A stretch of 64,000 bases of DNA from Spartobacteria bacterium (GTDB taxonomy: Bacteria; Verrucomicrobiota; Verrucomicrobiia; Chthoniobacterales; UBA10450): contig PMSN01000008.1 of the NCBI GenBank assembly GCA_003167555.1, positions 1-64,000 of the forward strand. The letters are read 5' to 3'. Position numbers and translations under genes: made by a program. This document shows, in pieces, positions 19,088-26,929 of this stretch; position 1 is the first letter of the stretch; each line of letters starts with the position of its first letter. The notes under the pieces were generated by a model, which did not search any database, was not told where the DNA came from, and was given only the letters and a program-made list of their open reading frames with translations.

Positions 19088-20875
19088 CTAGTCCGTGGAG
19101 GATTCCGTCGCGGCGACGCTCTTGGCCGCGTCCTGCGAATCGTGGACGAGCAGCTTGCGGGTGGCGGCGGTGAGAAGCTGTTGCTCCTCGGGAAGAAGCG
19201 CGGCCTTGTTGGCCGGCGCGAGAAAGGAATGGGCGCGTTCCATGTTTCCGTTCTCGACCAGCATGACGAAATAATACGCGGCGATGGCCGGATAACGCAG
19301 CTGCGCTTCCTTCAAAGTTTCCAGCGTCTTTAACGCCTCGCCTGTCCTGCCTTCGACGTGGAGCGCGAAGGCGTAGGTTGTAGTAAAGGCGGCATTCGCC
19401 GGATGTTCGGCGTGGAGTCTTGTGGCGAGACGCCGGGCGGAATTATCGCCCGTCAAGAGCAACCCGAGGCTTGCGCAATTATTTTCGGCGACGAGATCCG
19501 CCGGATTCAATTCGAGCGCGCGTTTCGCCACGCGCAGCAATCCGTGGCTGTTCTGTTTCGATTTGTAAAGACGTTGCAATGCCTCGAGCGCTTCCTTCGC
19601 GCGTTCGTTTCCATTGGCGATCATCCACCAGGCTTCTTCGGCCTCCGCGGTGTAACCCCAGCCTTCGGCGAGCTGTGCGATCGCCGTGAGACGATCGGCG
19701 CGCTCTTCGGTCGCCTTTAACGCGGCGTGCCAGGCAGTTTCAGATTCCATTGACGGGCGATCTGCCGTGGTGAGGTGATGTAACGCGTGGCTTTGCACGG
19801 CAAGGCGGAAGCACTCAAACTCGCCCCAGTTTTTTCCTTCGACCCAGGCCTGCAATGCGGACCAGTCCTGCAAAAAGCTGTGCGATTCCGCGAGGGCGAG
19901 AGGAACTGGTTGGGTGTCGAGAATTTGTTTCGGAAGGGAGAGGCCCCACCCGAGCGCGGCCTTCGCCAGTCCGTGCCGGTTCATCCAGGTGATCAGCCCG
20001 GCGGCGGCGGCGGAAGATTGGTTCGCCTTCGATTGACCCTCGAGCAACGCGGCCGGGGCCGAGTCGGTTTTCTGCGTGGCTTCCAGGTAAAGCAATGTGT
20101 CGGCGAGCGTGGCGCCTTTCTCGGATTTCAGTTGCGCGGCCCAACGTTCCGCGGAGACGCGGGAGTTGTGCGCGAGCGCGTCGGAGGCCAGCGCGCGGAG
20201 GGCTTCGAGACGCAAGGCGGATTGTTCGGCGAGGAGAGCGAGTGCAGCCCGGGCTTTTTCGTTCGTGGCAACGTCCGCCGAAGCGAGGCGGACGGCGGCG
20301 AGGTTGAGAGCGAGCTGCGGATTTTCCGGTTCGAGCTGGAGCGCGGCGACGAAATGAGTTTCGGCGAGCTCCGGCTGTTTCTCCGCGAGCGCGAGACCGC
20401 CCGCCAGTTGTTGATATTTCACGCTGGCGCGTGCCGATGGCGCCACCGCCTCCAGGACTTTGTGGGCGAGATCGATCTGTCCGAAACGAAGCGCGGTTGC
20501 GGCGAGATCGATCGCGTTATCCGGAACGTTCGGTTCGAGGGCAGCGACGCGCTGCCGCCAGGAGACCGCTTCTCCGCGACCTGCGAGATCGGCCGTCTTC
20601 GCCATGATGTGACAGGCCGCAAGGTTGTTTGGATTTAGTTGAAGGACATGACGCGCTACGAGCACCGCGCTCTGATAATCTCGGTGCTCGAAGAATTCCT
20701 GGGTCTGCTGCGCGAGATACTTCTCCCTCCACGCGCCATAAAATCGATAGGCCGCGAAGGCGAGCAGGGCGAGCAGAAGGCCACCCGCCAGGCGCCGTCC
20801 CCAGCGGAGAAAGAAATCGCGCCGCGCGATCGCACGGACGTTGCCGAAGCAATCGCTACTTTCGGAAGTTGCCAC
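19088..20875 (-). CDS. TPR-repeat membrane-anchored protein of the exosortase cluster
   Basis: 595 residues, GTG start at 20875, overlapping the end of the preceding PEP-CTERM-type gene by 20 bases, which suggests translational coupling. One N-terminal membrane segment (LAGGLLLALLAFAAYRFYG) follows a basic stretch. The rest is helical with many TPR-like pairs, for example DYQSAVLVARHVLQLNPNN, PELAETHFVAALQLEPENPQ and GLLRVAKRALELNPAD. TPR proteins such as PrsT are common companions of exosortase/EPS loci and are thought to scaffold export complexes. By position this one may serve the exosortase or the secretion of its substrate. Sequence alone does not give a partner. Confidence 0.8.
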   Translation of the reverse strand: MATSESSDCFGNVRAIARRDFFLRWGRRLAGGLLLALLAFAAYRFYGAWREKYLAQQTQEFFEHRDYQSAVLVARHVLQLNPNNLAACHIMAKTADLAGRGEAVSWRQRVAALEPNVPDNAIDLAATALRFGQIDLAHKVLEAVAPSARASVKYQQLAGGLALAEKQPELAETHFVAALQLEPENPQLALNLAAVRLASADVATNEKARAALALLAEQSALRLEALRALASDALAHNSRVSAERWAAQLKSEKGATLADTLLYLEATQKTDSAPAALLEGQSKANQSSAAAAGLITWMNRHGLAKAALGWGLSLPKQILDTQPVPLALAESHSFLQDWSALQAWVEGKNWGEFECFRLAVQSHALHHLTTADRPSMESETAWHAALKATEERADRLTAIAQLAEGWGYTAEAEEAWWMIANGNERAKEALEALQRLYKSKQNSHGLLRVAKRALELNPADLVAENNCASLGLLLTGDNSARRLATRLHAEHPANAAFTTTYAFALHVEGRTGEALKTLETLKEAQLRYPAIAAYYFVMLVENGNMERAHSFLAPANKAALLPEEQQLLTAATRKLLVHDSQDAAKSVAATESSTD

Positions 20876-21668
20876 GGTGGCGAAGAACGAGAGCAGTCGC
20901 CAAAAAGCAGGACACGAGAGCGCCCCAAGCGGGATTCATCTCGGGTACGGGCGTGAATGTGATGTCACCCAGACCGATATGCTGATAGGTCGGGTCGGCG
21001 ATTGTTCCACTTCCGCTCCCGTAGGTGAAGGTGAAGGATTTGATCGCATTGGCGCCGAAACTAATGGTTACATTCGCGCTGTTGGAACTGGCACCTGTAT
21101 CCGACGTGGTGGCAATGCCATTGACGACCTGATTCAAGCCCGTGCCGCTTAGAGTGTTGTTTACGCTCGTCGTAATAGTTGGCGCAATCAGCGTCGTTCC
21201 ATCGATGGACAACGCGGAGATGGAGCGGAGTTGATCCTGGAAATTCGACCCCCCACTGTTTGCGAAGTCCACGTCGAAGATGGTGAACGAGACGTTGGTT
21301 ACGCCTTGGGCATATTGAGCTGAGAAGTCGACCGTGACTACAACGCTTTGACTTTGATTCGCCAAGTCGATGGCGATGCAAAGGCTCTTGTTGCTTGGGC
21401 CAAATCCTCCCTCCAGATCCGATGTAATCGATGGTGTTATCGGGTTGGGCGAGACAAGTTCTGGTTGTAATTGACCGGTGTTGCCTCCGACGGTCACAGT
21501 AATATCGTTGCCGGGACTCGAGGGGTCGACGTCGAAGGAATTGCTAAGGCTTCCGTCCGCCCAAGGCTCCGAACCCCACTGCAGGCTAACGGCGCGAGAA
21601 GTGGCGCCACCTCCGACAAGAAGAAGCCCGGCACTCAAAAACGTAAGTAGTTGGGAACGAGTTGGCAT
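20856..21668 (-). CDS. PEP-CTERM-type sorted secreted protein
   Basis: 270 residues from the ATG at 21668 (GGA five bases upstream); in-frame ATG 21716 and GTG 21749 would place 16-27 extra residues before the signal peptide. The N-terminal signal is MPTRSQLLTFLSAGLLLVGGG. The mature part is a beta-rich, Ser/Thr/Gly/Asn-rich choice-of-anchor-like domain. The C-terminus has VPEMNPAWGAL, a hydrophobic segment and RHRGNFRK, the tripartite sorting signal (PEP-like motif, transmembrane helix, basic tail), here with PEM in place of PEP, followed by NP. The exosortase is transcribed divergently 136 bases away and is the obvious processing enzyme. The function of the mature protein is unknown. Confidence 0.87.
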   Translation of the reverse strand: MPTRSQLLTFLSAGLLLVGGGATSRAVSLQWGSEPWADGSLSNSFDVDPSSPGNDITVTVGGNTGQLQPELVSPNPITPSITSDLEGGFGPSNKSLCIAIDLANQSQSVVVTVDFSAQYAQGVTNVSFTIFDVDFANSGGSNFQDQLRSISALSIDGTTLIAPTITTSVNNTLSGTGLNQVVNGIATTSDTGASSNSANVTISFGANAIKSFTFTYGSGSGTIADPTYQHIGLGDITFTPVPEMNPAWGALVSCFLATALVLRHRGNFRK

Positions 21669-21687
21669 GAATTTCCATAATGTCTTT

Positions 21688-21703
21688 AGCAACTGCCATA
21701 CCA
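21688..21703 (-). promoter_or_regulatory. Possible sigma-54 type -24/-12 promoter
   Basis: On the minus strand, TGG and TTGCT stand in the exact -24/-12 spacing (ten bases between the GG and GC). PEP-CTERM genes in some bacteria are known to depend on sigma-54. The predicted start would be only about 9 bases before the ATG at 21668, which is tight, so this is weak evidence. Confidence 0.25.
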
Positions 21704-21767
21704 TTTCATCTGCCATAAAAGCGGAAGAACCGACTCGCACTTGGTCCACCGCGCCAGTCCATTAGAG

Positions 21768-21786
21768 CTTGGCCTTAAAGGCCAAG
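21768..21786. promoter_or_regulatory. Perfect 19-base palindrome between divergent sorting genes (operator candidate)
   Basis: CTTGGCCTTAAAGGCCAAG is two exact 9-base arms around a single A. It lies 18 bases before the exosortase ATG and 100 bases before the divergent PEP-CTERM-type gene. A site of this size and symmetry fits a dimeric repressor. It is not followed by T residues and is not one of the dispersed repeat families seen elsewhere in the window. Confidence 0.45.
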
Positions 21787-21804
21787 TGTTCATGCTCCCT
21801 TCCA

Positions 21805-23331
21805 ATGGCGTTGCGCGATCGTGCAATTGAGTGGCTCGTGCCGAGCGTGCTGTGGCTCTGGCTCTTTTACCATCTCCATGATGAATGGACGCTGAACTCG
21901 CAGTACACCTACGGCTGGACCGTTCCGTTTTTTGGCGCGCTGATTTTCTTTTTTCGTTGGCAGCGGCGACCACGCCCCGGAGCGCGTCCGAGGAGTGGAT
22001 TCACGCTCCTGCTGCTGTGGCTGATTCTGCTGACACTGCTTCCTCTCCGCGTCGTCGAAGTAGCAAATCCAGATTGGCGCTTGCTCGGGTGGGTCTTGGG
22101 ACTGCTTGTCATTTCTTTCACGCTGGTCTTCCTCGCCCAAATGGGCGGAAGGGAATGGCTCCGCCACTTCGCGTTTCCCATTTGTTTTCCTTTGGTGGCG
22201 GTTCCGTGGCCGGTTCGAATGGAGAACTTCGTCGTGCAGAATCTGATGCGCACGGTGACCTCTCTTGCGGTGGAAATCGCCGGATGGGTCGGAGTGGGCG
22301 CTTATCAGCTCGGGAATGTGATCGAGCTTCGCAATGGATTCGTCGGGGTGGATGACGCGTGCAGTGGCGTGAGAACCTTGCAGGCCGGGATCATGGTTTC
22401 GCTTGTCCTGGGCGAACTGCTTGGACTCCGGCCGGCGCGCCGCTGCGCTTTGCTTTCTTGCGGGTGCGCCTGGGTCTTTGCCTGCAACGTGTTTCGCGCC
22501 ACAGCCCTGGTGATTCTGGCGGCTAACAGTGGAATCGAAGCTCTCGCGCGCTGGCATGACTTGATCGGAACGCTCGCAGTTGTTGGAGGGATGGCGGGCC
22601 TCCTCGGTCTTGCCTGGCTTTGGAAAGCGGAAGGCGCGCTGGCAGCGGAACAGTCAACAGTCCGTGTGGTTCGCAGTTCGCCCGCCTCACAATGGATCGC
22701 GCTGGCCTGGCTCATCCTGGCTTTCGGCGTGACCGAACTTTGGTATCGCAACCACGAACGTGAGTTGATCGAACGTCCGCATTGGCAGGCGAAAGCACCA
22801 AACGGAAATCCGACATTGCGTCAGCTGCCGATTCCGGAAAGCACGCGCGTGATTTTGCGTTACGATGAAGCGCGCAGCGCGGCTTGGGAAGATCCGCGTG
22901 GTGTAAATTGGTGGAGCTTTTTCGCGCGTTGGAAACCGGCCCGGGCGGCGCTGCAACTGGTGCGCAGTCATTCGCCGGAGATCTGTTTGCCCGCGATCGG
23001 TCGCACTTTTCGCGCGGAACTTCCGCGCCTCACGATACCGGTGGGGTCGGCCCTGCTCGACTTTCGGGCCTACGAATTCGAACAGAATGGGCGCCCGCTT
23101 TTCGTGTTCGTCAGCATTCAAGAAGACAAGATCGCGGCTGCCGGCGCGACCACGGAGTCGGAACAGTGGAATATGCGTGGCCGCCTTCTGGCGGCATGGC
23201 AGGGCAAACGCAATCTGGGCCAGCGTCTTCTCGAGATCGCGGTGATCGGCTTGGATGATTTTTCGCAGGCGAAAGAAGCCGCCGCGAAAACCGTGGCCGA
23301 AATCGTCGACGTGCAGCGGTCTACTGACTGA
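21805..23331 (+). CDS. Exosortase fused to a C-terminal EpsI-like domain
   Basis: 508 residues from the ATG at 21805; a TTG at 21769 would add 12 residues. Residues 1-300 form a polytopic membrane protein with the exosortase catalytic triad: Cys186 in DDACSGVRTLQAG, Arg231 in ACNVFRA and His251 in ARWHDLIG. Exosortases cleave proteins carrying PEP-CTERM-type signals and are thought to transfer them to the cell surface. After one more membrane helix (about 308-325) a periplasmic domain carries SHSPEICLPAIG, the His-x-Pro-Glu-x-Cys-x-Pro signature of EpsI (DUF3485)-type proteins. EpsI is often a separate gene; here it is fused. The likely substrate gene is divergent next door and the EPS locus begins 1.5 kb downstream. 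Confidence 0.93.
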   Translation: MALRDRAIEWLVPSVLWLWLFYHLHDEWTLNSQYTYGWTVPFFGALIFFFRWQRRPRPGARPRSGFTLLLLWLILLTLLPLRVVEVANPDWRLLGWVLGLLVISFTLVFLAQMGGREWLRHFAFPICFPLVAVPWPVRMENFVVQNLMRTVTSLAVEIAGWVGVGAYQLGNVIELRNGFVGVDDACSGVRTLQAGIMVSLVLGELLGLRPARRCALLSCGCAWVFACNVFRATALVILAANSGIEALARWHDLIGTLAVVGGMAGLLGLAWLWKAEGALAAEQSTVRVVRSSPASQWIALAWLILAFGVTELWYRNHERELIERPHWQAKAPNGNPTLRQLPIPESTRVILRYDEARSAAWEDPRGVNWWSFFARWKPARAALQLVRSHSPEICLPAIGRTFRAELPRLTIPVGSALLDFRAYEFEQNGRPLFVFVSIQEDKIAAAGATTESEQWNMRGRLLAAWQGKRNLGQRLLEIAVIGLDDFSQAKEAAAKTVAEIVDVQRSTD

Positions 23332-24523
23332 CGACCGGAAGCGACGGTAAATCTGTGGGAGGAACTCCGGCGCCCGGGAAAGTCATCGCCGGCGAATTGG
23401 TCGCGTACACTTCCGGAAGCTCGATCGTCGTCAGCATCGAGAGCGGCATGTCGCCAAAAGCATTGATCTCAGCCACCTCAAATCCGTGACTGTCGAACGC
23501 GACCGGCGTCCAGCGCAAAGCCACATAACGTGCCCCTCTCGGATCGAAATTCACCGCGGCTTTGCCCGCGCCGAGTCCGTCCGTGACCGCCGCAATCGGT
23601 TTTGCCGCGCTCAAGTCGCCCGGATCGGAAGCAAGCTCGTTCAACAAAAAGATCTCCATTTTGCCGGGCTGCATTTTATAAATCGCGCTCACCCGGTGGA
23701 GCCGCTCGTTCCCGGCCAATTCGACGATGGCGATGGGATGTGGATCGTTGGCGGCAAAGCGGAAGGCGGTCGTGGTGTCGTCATCGATCATTCGGCGCTG
23801 GGATTCTTCTGCTCCAGAGCTCACGTAGACGACGCGCGCTTTCGCGTAAAGGTTTGCAAAGTTGAAGTTGAGCACGTCTTCGAGCCGTTTGGTTGCGACG
23901 GTGTTGGCAATGCGAGTAATACCGCTTTGCCGGGCCGAGAACCTCTGGAGCGACTCACTACCGTAAAGTCCCAGCGCTGCGATCCGGCCTCCCTTTTGGA
24001 CGTGAAAAGAAAGTTTCACGTAACGGGCTTCGACTCCAACCATGGAAAGATTGAAGTGGCGCTGGCCGGTGAAAGGAATGCTGCCATTTACGTCCATCCA
24101 TTTCGAGCTGCCCGCGGCCAGGCGATAATTTGAAACAGCGATTTTCATTTCGCCTTCGGCGGCCGCGTTTTCGTTCAGAAAAGTGAAGCGATCGAGCAGC
24201 GAGATCGTCGGGAACGTGATGATGAACGTCGTTTCGCCTTCCTGGAGCGGACAACTGAGCGTGTTGTCGTCCATGATCAACGCAGAGGCGCTCGAACTTT
24301 TCTCGTTCGCGTTTCCAACTTCGGCCACCCGGCCGTCGGGCGTAATGAGATCGATCGTGGCGCCGCAGTTCATTCGCGCGAGATTTTTCGCGGCGTTGCT
24401 GTCGTCAGCTTCAGGCACGTTATTACTGGCAAGACTGGAATGGATCAGGACGCCGGAAGAGAGGAGCGACACGACGGCTCTTGTGCAGCGGCGACTCGAT
24501 TTGAAGGGTAAAAACCAAAACAT
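23321..24523 (-). CDS. Secreted discoidin-like (F5/8 C-type) protein, unknown function
   Basis: 400 residues from the ATG at 24523 (GAG just upstream); the frame is open to 24712 but that part has no signal or codon support. A signal peptide follows a basic start (SSRRCTRAVVSLLSSGVLIHSSLA). Two beta-sandwich-like halves resemble coagulation-factor 5/8 C-type domains: TFLNENAAAEGEMKIAVS..., VEARYVKLSFHV, and later MIDDDTTTAFRF, YVALRWTP, VAEINAFGD. These are the jelly-roll strand phrases that usually bind carbohydrate. The C-terminus is Pro-rich and has no sorting signal. The gene ends inside the last 11 bases of the convergent exosortase gene. A carbohydrate-binding surface role for the neighbouring EPS is plausible but unproven. 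Confidence 0.7.
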   Translation of the reverse strand: MFWFLPFKSSRRCTRAVVSLLSSGVLIHSSLASNNVPEADDSNAAKNLARMNCGATIDLITPDGRVAEVGNANEKSSSASALIMDDNTLSCPLQEGETTFIITFPTISLLDRFTFLNENAAAEGEMKIAVSNYRLAAGSSKWMDVNGSIPFTGQRHFNLSMVGVEARYVKLSFHVQKGGRIAALGLYGSESLQRFSARQSGITRIANTVATKRLEDVLNFNFANLYAKARVVYVSSGAEESQRRMIDDDTTTAFRFAANDPHPIAIVELAGNERLHRVSAIYKMQPGKMEIFLLNELASDPGDLSAAKPIAAVTDGLGAGKAAVNFDPRGARYVALRWTPVAFDSHGFEVAEINAFGDMPLSMLTTIELPEVYATNSPAMTFPGAGVPPTDLPSLPVVSQ

Positions 24524-24852
24524 CTCGGCGAGAATTCCAAGCTTAGAGCGGGCCACGCCCAAAACTTTTTGCAACGCCGCCGCAAAACAGCGGTCAAAGT
24601 AAGATCGAGCCGGACTCTTTCCGATTTCCCAAGGCGTCACAGCCGCGGCGCGGAACGCAGGCGATTTTCCTTGCTGGAAGCCGGTTCCTTCGTGTAAAAG
24701 AATCGGCGTCAAATTACGTCACCGACTGAACCAACAAATCTGTGCTCCCAAATCAACTTCATTCGAGTGCGCAGTCGGCGCTGACAACGCCAATTGCGAA
24801 CGAAAAAAGTTTTGGTATCACATCTGCTAACCTTAACCCGACCGACACCCAC
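24524..24852. other. 329-base divergent intergenic region
   Basis: It separates the discoidin-like gene (minus) from the EPS operon's first gene (plus). It must hold the promoters of both. Apart from one weak plus-strand candidate at 24794-24821, I see no hairpin, repeat or small gene in it. Confidence 0.5.
24794..24821 (+). promoter_or_regulatory. Weak candidate promoter of the EPS operon
   Basis: TTGCGA (24794-24799), a 16-base A/T-rich spacer, then TATCAC (24816-24821); the start would fall about 25 bases before the porin ATG. Two mismatches in each hexamer, so this is only a suggestion. Confidence 0.25.
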
Positions 24853-26226
24853 ATGAGCCGACAAACAACGCCAAATTCTCACGCATTCTTTGCCGGAAAG
24901 ATCGCCTGCGCACTTTTCGCTTCGCTGCTCTGCGCCGGTACGATGGCCCGCGCTCAAGACGCTATTCGTCCTTCACTGGCCGGCGAAGCGTCCGCCGAGG
25001 CGCGCCGCCAATCCATCGATAAGATTCCTTACAATTTACAACTTGGTCCCCTCAAGTTTCGCTTCAGCGCGACAATGGGCGTCGAATACAACGACAACAT
25101 CAACCTGGCCGAGGACGGTTCCGCCCTCGTTCTCACTCCCACCGGTCCCGTCGTGCTGACGACCTCGCCGCAGAGCGATTTCATCCTGCGCCCGCAGATT
25201 AATGTGGACGCCCTCTGGCCCATTACCCAGCTCAACACCCTGAAACTCGACCTCGGCGTCGGCTACGCGTTTTACCTGAACCATTCGAGTTACAACACCA
25301 CCGGGGTGCTGATTTCGCCCGGGTCTCAAATTGCCTTCGACATTTTCGTGAGCGATTTCAGAATCAACCTACACGATCGCTTTTCCCTCGAACAGGATCC
25401 GGTCGCAGAGGTCGCCCTGAGCAACGTGGCCGATTACGGCCGTTTCCAAAACACCGCGGGCATTTCCGTCCTCTGGGACCTGAACCAGGCCGTCGTGACT
25501 TTGGGCTACGATCACTACCTGTTCCTCTCGACCAATTCGGTTTTCGATTATCTCGATCGCAACGCCGAAATCGTCTCGGGCTCGATCGCGTTCACGCCTA
25601 GCTCGACGATGACCGTCGGCGTGGAAGGATCCTTCGTCGACACATACTACGATCAAAATATCTTGAATGATTCACGCACTTACAGCGCTGGCGGTTTCAT
25701 CGAGACTCAACTGACGAGCTACCTCAAGCTGAGGGTCGCGGGTGGTTACCAAGTGATCAATTTCGATAACACCGGTCTGGTCAATGATTCGCATGACCTC
25801 CACGATTATTATGCGAACGCGCTCCTCTCGCACCGGGTCAATTCCGTGCTGACGCACAGCATCTCGGTGGGACACGAGACCCAGCTCGGCGTCAATTCAA
25901 ACTATGTGAAGCTGAATTATGTGCGGCATACCGCGACTTGGAACATTCTCTTTCACACGCTTCTTTCGACCGAACTTTTCTACGAGGATGCGGATGATTC
26001 CGGTGGAAGCGGTCTGCTCTTCCTGCCGGTGCCGGGCGTGCCCAATATTAATCCCTTCGTGGCCGAGCACATTCACCGTTATGGCGGTGCGGTCACCGTC
26101 GGTTACCAGCTCACGCCACACGTCACGCTCGGACTTCGTTATCAATACACACAGAAGGATTCGGATCAGCCGCTGCGCGATTATCGCCAAAATCGCGTCG
26201 CGCTCGATGGCACCTACAGCTTCTAA
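24853..26226 (+). CDS. Outer-membrane beta-barrel protein of the EPS locus
   Basis: 457 residues from the ATG at 24853. The signal peptide ends at ARAQ near residue 35. The mature chain alternates polar and hydrophobic residues in long strands (for example FSATMGVEYNDNINL, LDLGVGYAFYLNHS, LKLRVAGGYQVINF, VTLGLRYQYTQK) and ends in a strand with terminal aromatic YSF, the usual signal for BAM-dependent barrel insertion. Similar barrels begin exosortase/EPS clusters in other bacteria and may form a polysaccharide pore with, or instead of, Wza. It lies 21 bases before the export protein gene and is probably the first gene of the operon. Confidence 0.83.
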   Translation: MSRQTTPNSHAFFAGKIACALFASLLCAGTMARAQDAIRPSLAGEASAEARRQSIDKIPYNLQLGPLKFRFSATMGVEYNDNINLAEDGSALVLTPTGPVVLTTSPQSDFILRPQINVDALWPITQLNTLKLDLGVGYAFYLNHSSYNTTGVLISPGSQIAFDIFVSDFRINLHDRFSLEQDPVAEVALSNVADYGRFQNTAGISVLWDLNQAVVTLGYDHYLFLSTNSVFDYLDRNAEIVSGSIAFTPSSTMTVGVEGSFVDTYYDQNILNDSRTYSAGGFIETQLTSYLKLRVAGGYQVINFDNTGLVNDSHDLHDYYANALLSHRVNSVLTHSISVGHETQLGVNSNYVKLNYVRHTATWNILFHTLLSTELFYEDADDSGGSGLLFLPVPGVPNINPFVAEHIHRYGGAVTVGYQLTPHVTLGLRYQYTQKDSDQPLRDYRQNRVALDGTYSF

Positions 26227-26247
26227 TAAGGAGACAATTGCACCTGC

Positions 26248-26925
26248 ATGAGAACTTGGGCTTTTACATTCCTGCTTGCTGCCTCGATCGCGGCCCCGCT
26301 GCCGCTCGTGGCGCAGGAGAGCAGCCCAATGCCTTCGATTCCCAAGGCCACCACCGTCGAGCCGCCCACCACCAGCACCGTCATGCGAACCAATTCCATG
26401 ACTGTGCTCGACGAGAAGAAGAAGCTCGGGTCTAACGACTACGTCAGCTTTCGCGTTGTCGAGGATCGCGACAACGAATCCCAGCATTTGCGCGTCAACG
26501 ACAATGGCGAGCTGGAGGTCCCTTACATCGGTCTCGTGCAGGCCGCCGGGAAGAGTTGCAAGGAGCTGGCCTACACCGTCAAAGCGGCGCTCGAGCGGGA
26601 ATATTATTTCCACGCCACGGTGATTATCGCGGTCGATCACATCAGCGAAAAATCACGCGGCAGGGTCTACGTTTATGGCTCGGTGAAAGGGCAGGGACCG
26701 CAGGAAATCCCAGCGGACGAATCCTACACCGTGAGCAAGGCAATCATTCGCGCCGGCGGCTTTGGCGATTTTGCCAACAAACGCAAAGTGAAAGTCACCC
26801 GCAAAGGCAGTCAGGATTACATCGTGGATTTGAAGCGGGTCATCGAGGAAGGGCACACGGAAGAAGACGTGGTCCTGCAACCGGACGATCAGATCTATGT
26901 GCCGCAGCGTCTGATCAACATGTAA
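26248..26925 (+). CDS. Polysaccharide export protein, Wza-like
   Basis: 225 residues, ATG at 26248; AAGGAG is 14 bases upstream, a rather long spacing. The signal peptide is MRTWAFTFLLAASIAAPLPLVAQ with no lipobox Cys. Poly_export domain (about 55-130; LGSNDYVSFRVVED... LRVNDNGELEVPYIGLVQAAG) is followed by an SLBB-like domain (about 135-215; VYVYGSVKGQG...ILRAGGF-type AIIRAGGFGDFANKRKVKV and QPDDQIYVPQ). Wza-type proteins make the outer-membrane or periplasmic channel for capsule and EPS. It is shorter than E. coli Wza and lacks the C-terminal amphipathic membrane helix, so the barrel protein upstream may provide the pore. Confidence 0.93.
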   Translation: MRTWAFTFLLAASIAAPLPLVAQESSPMPSIPKATTVEPPTTSTVMRTNSMTVLDEKKKLGSNDYVSFRVVEDRDNESQHLRVNDNGELEVPYIGLVQAAGKSCKELAYTVKAALEREYYFHATVIIAVDHISEKSRGRVYVYGSVKGQGPQEIPADESYTVSKAIIRAGGFGDFANKRKVKVTRKGSQDYIVDLKRVIEEGHTEEDVVLQPDDQIYVPQRLINM

Positions 26926-26929
26926 CTTT

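Noticed and set aside
24524-24712. N-terminal extension of the discoidin-like protein
   Set aside because: A good signal peptide starts right after the ATG at 24523; extra residues upstream would bury it.
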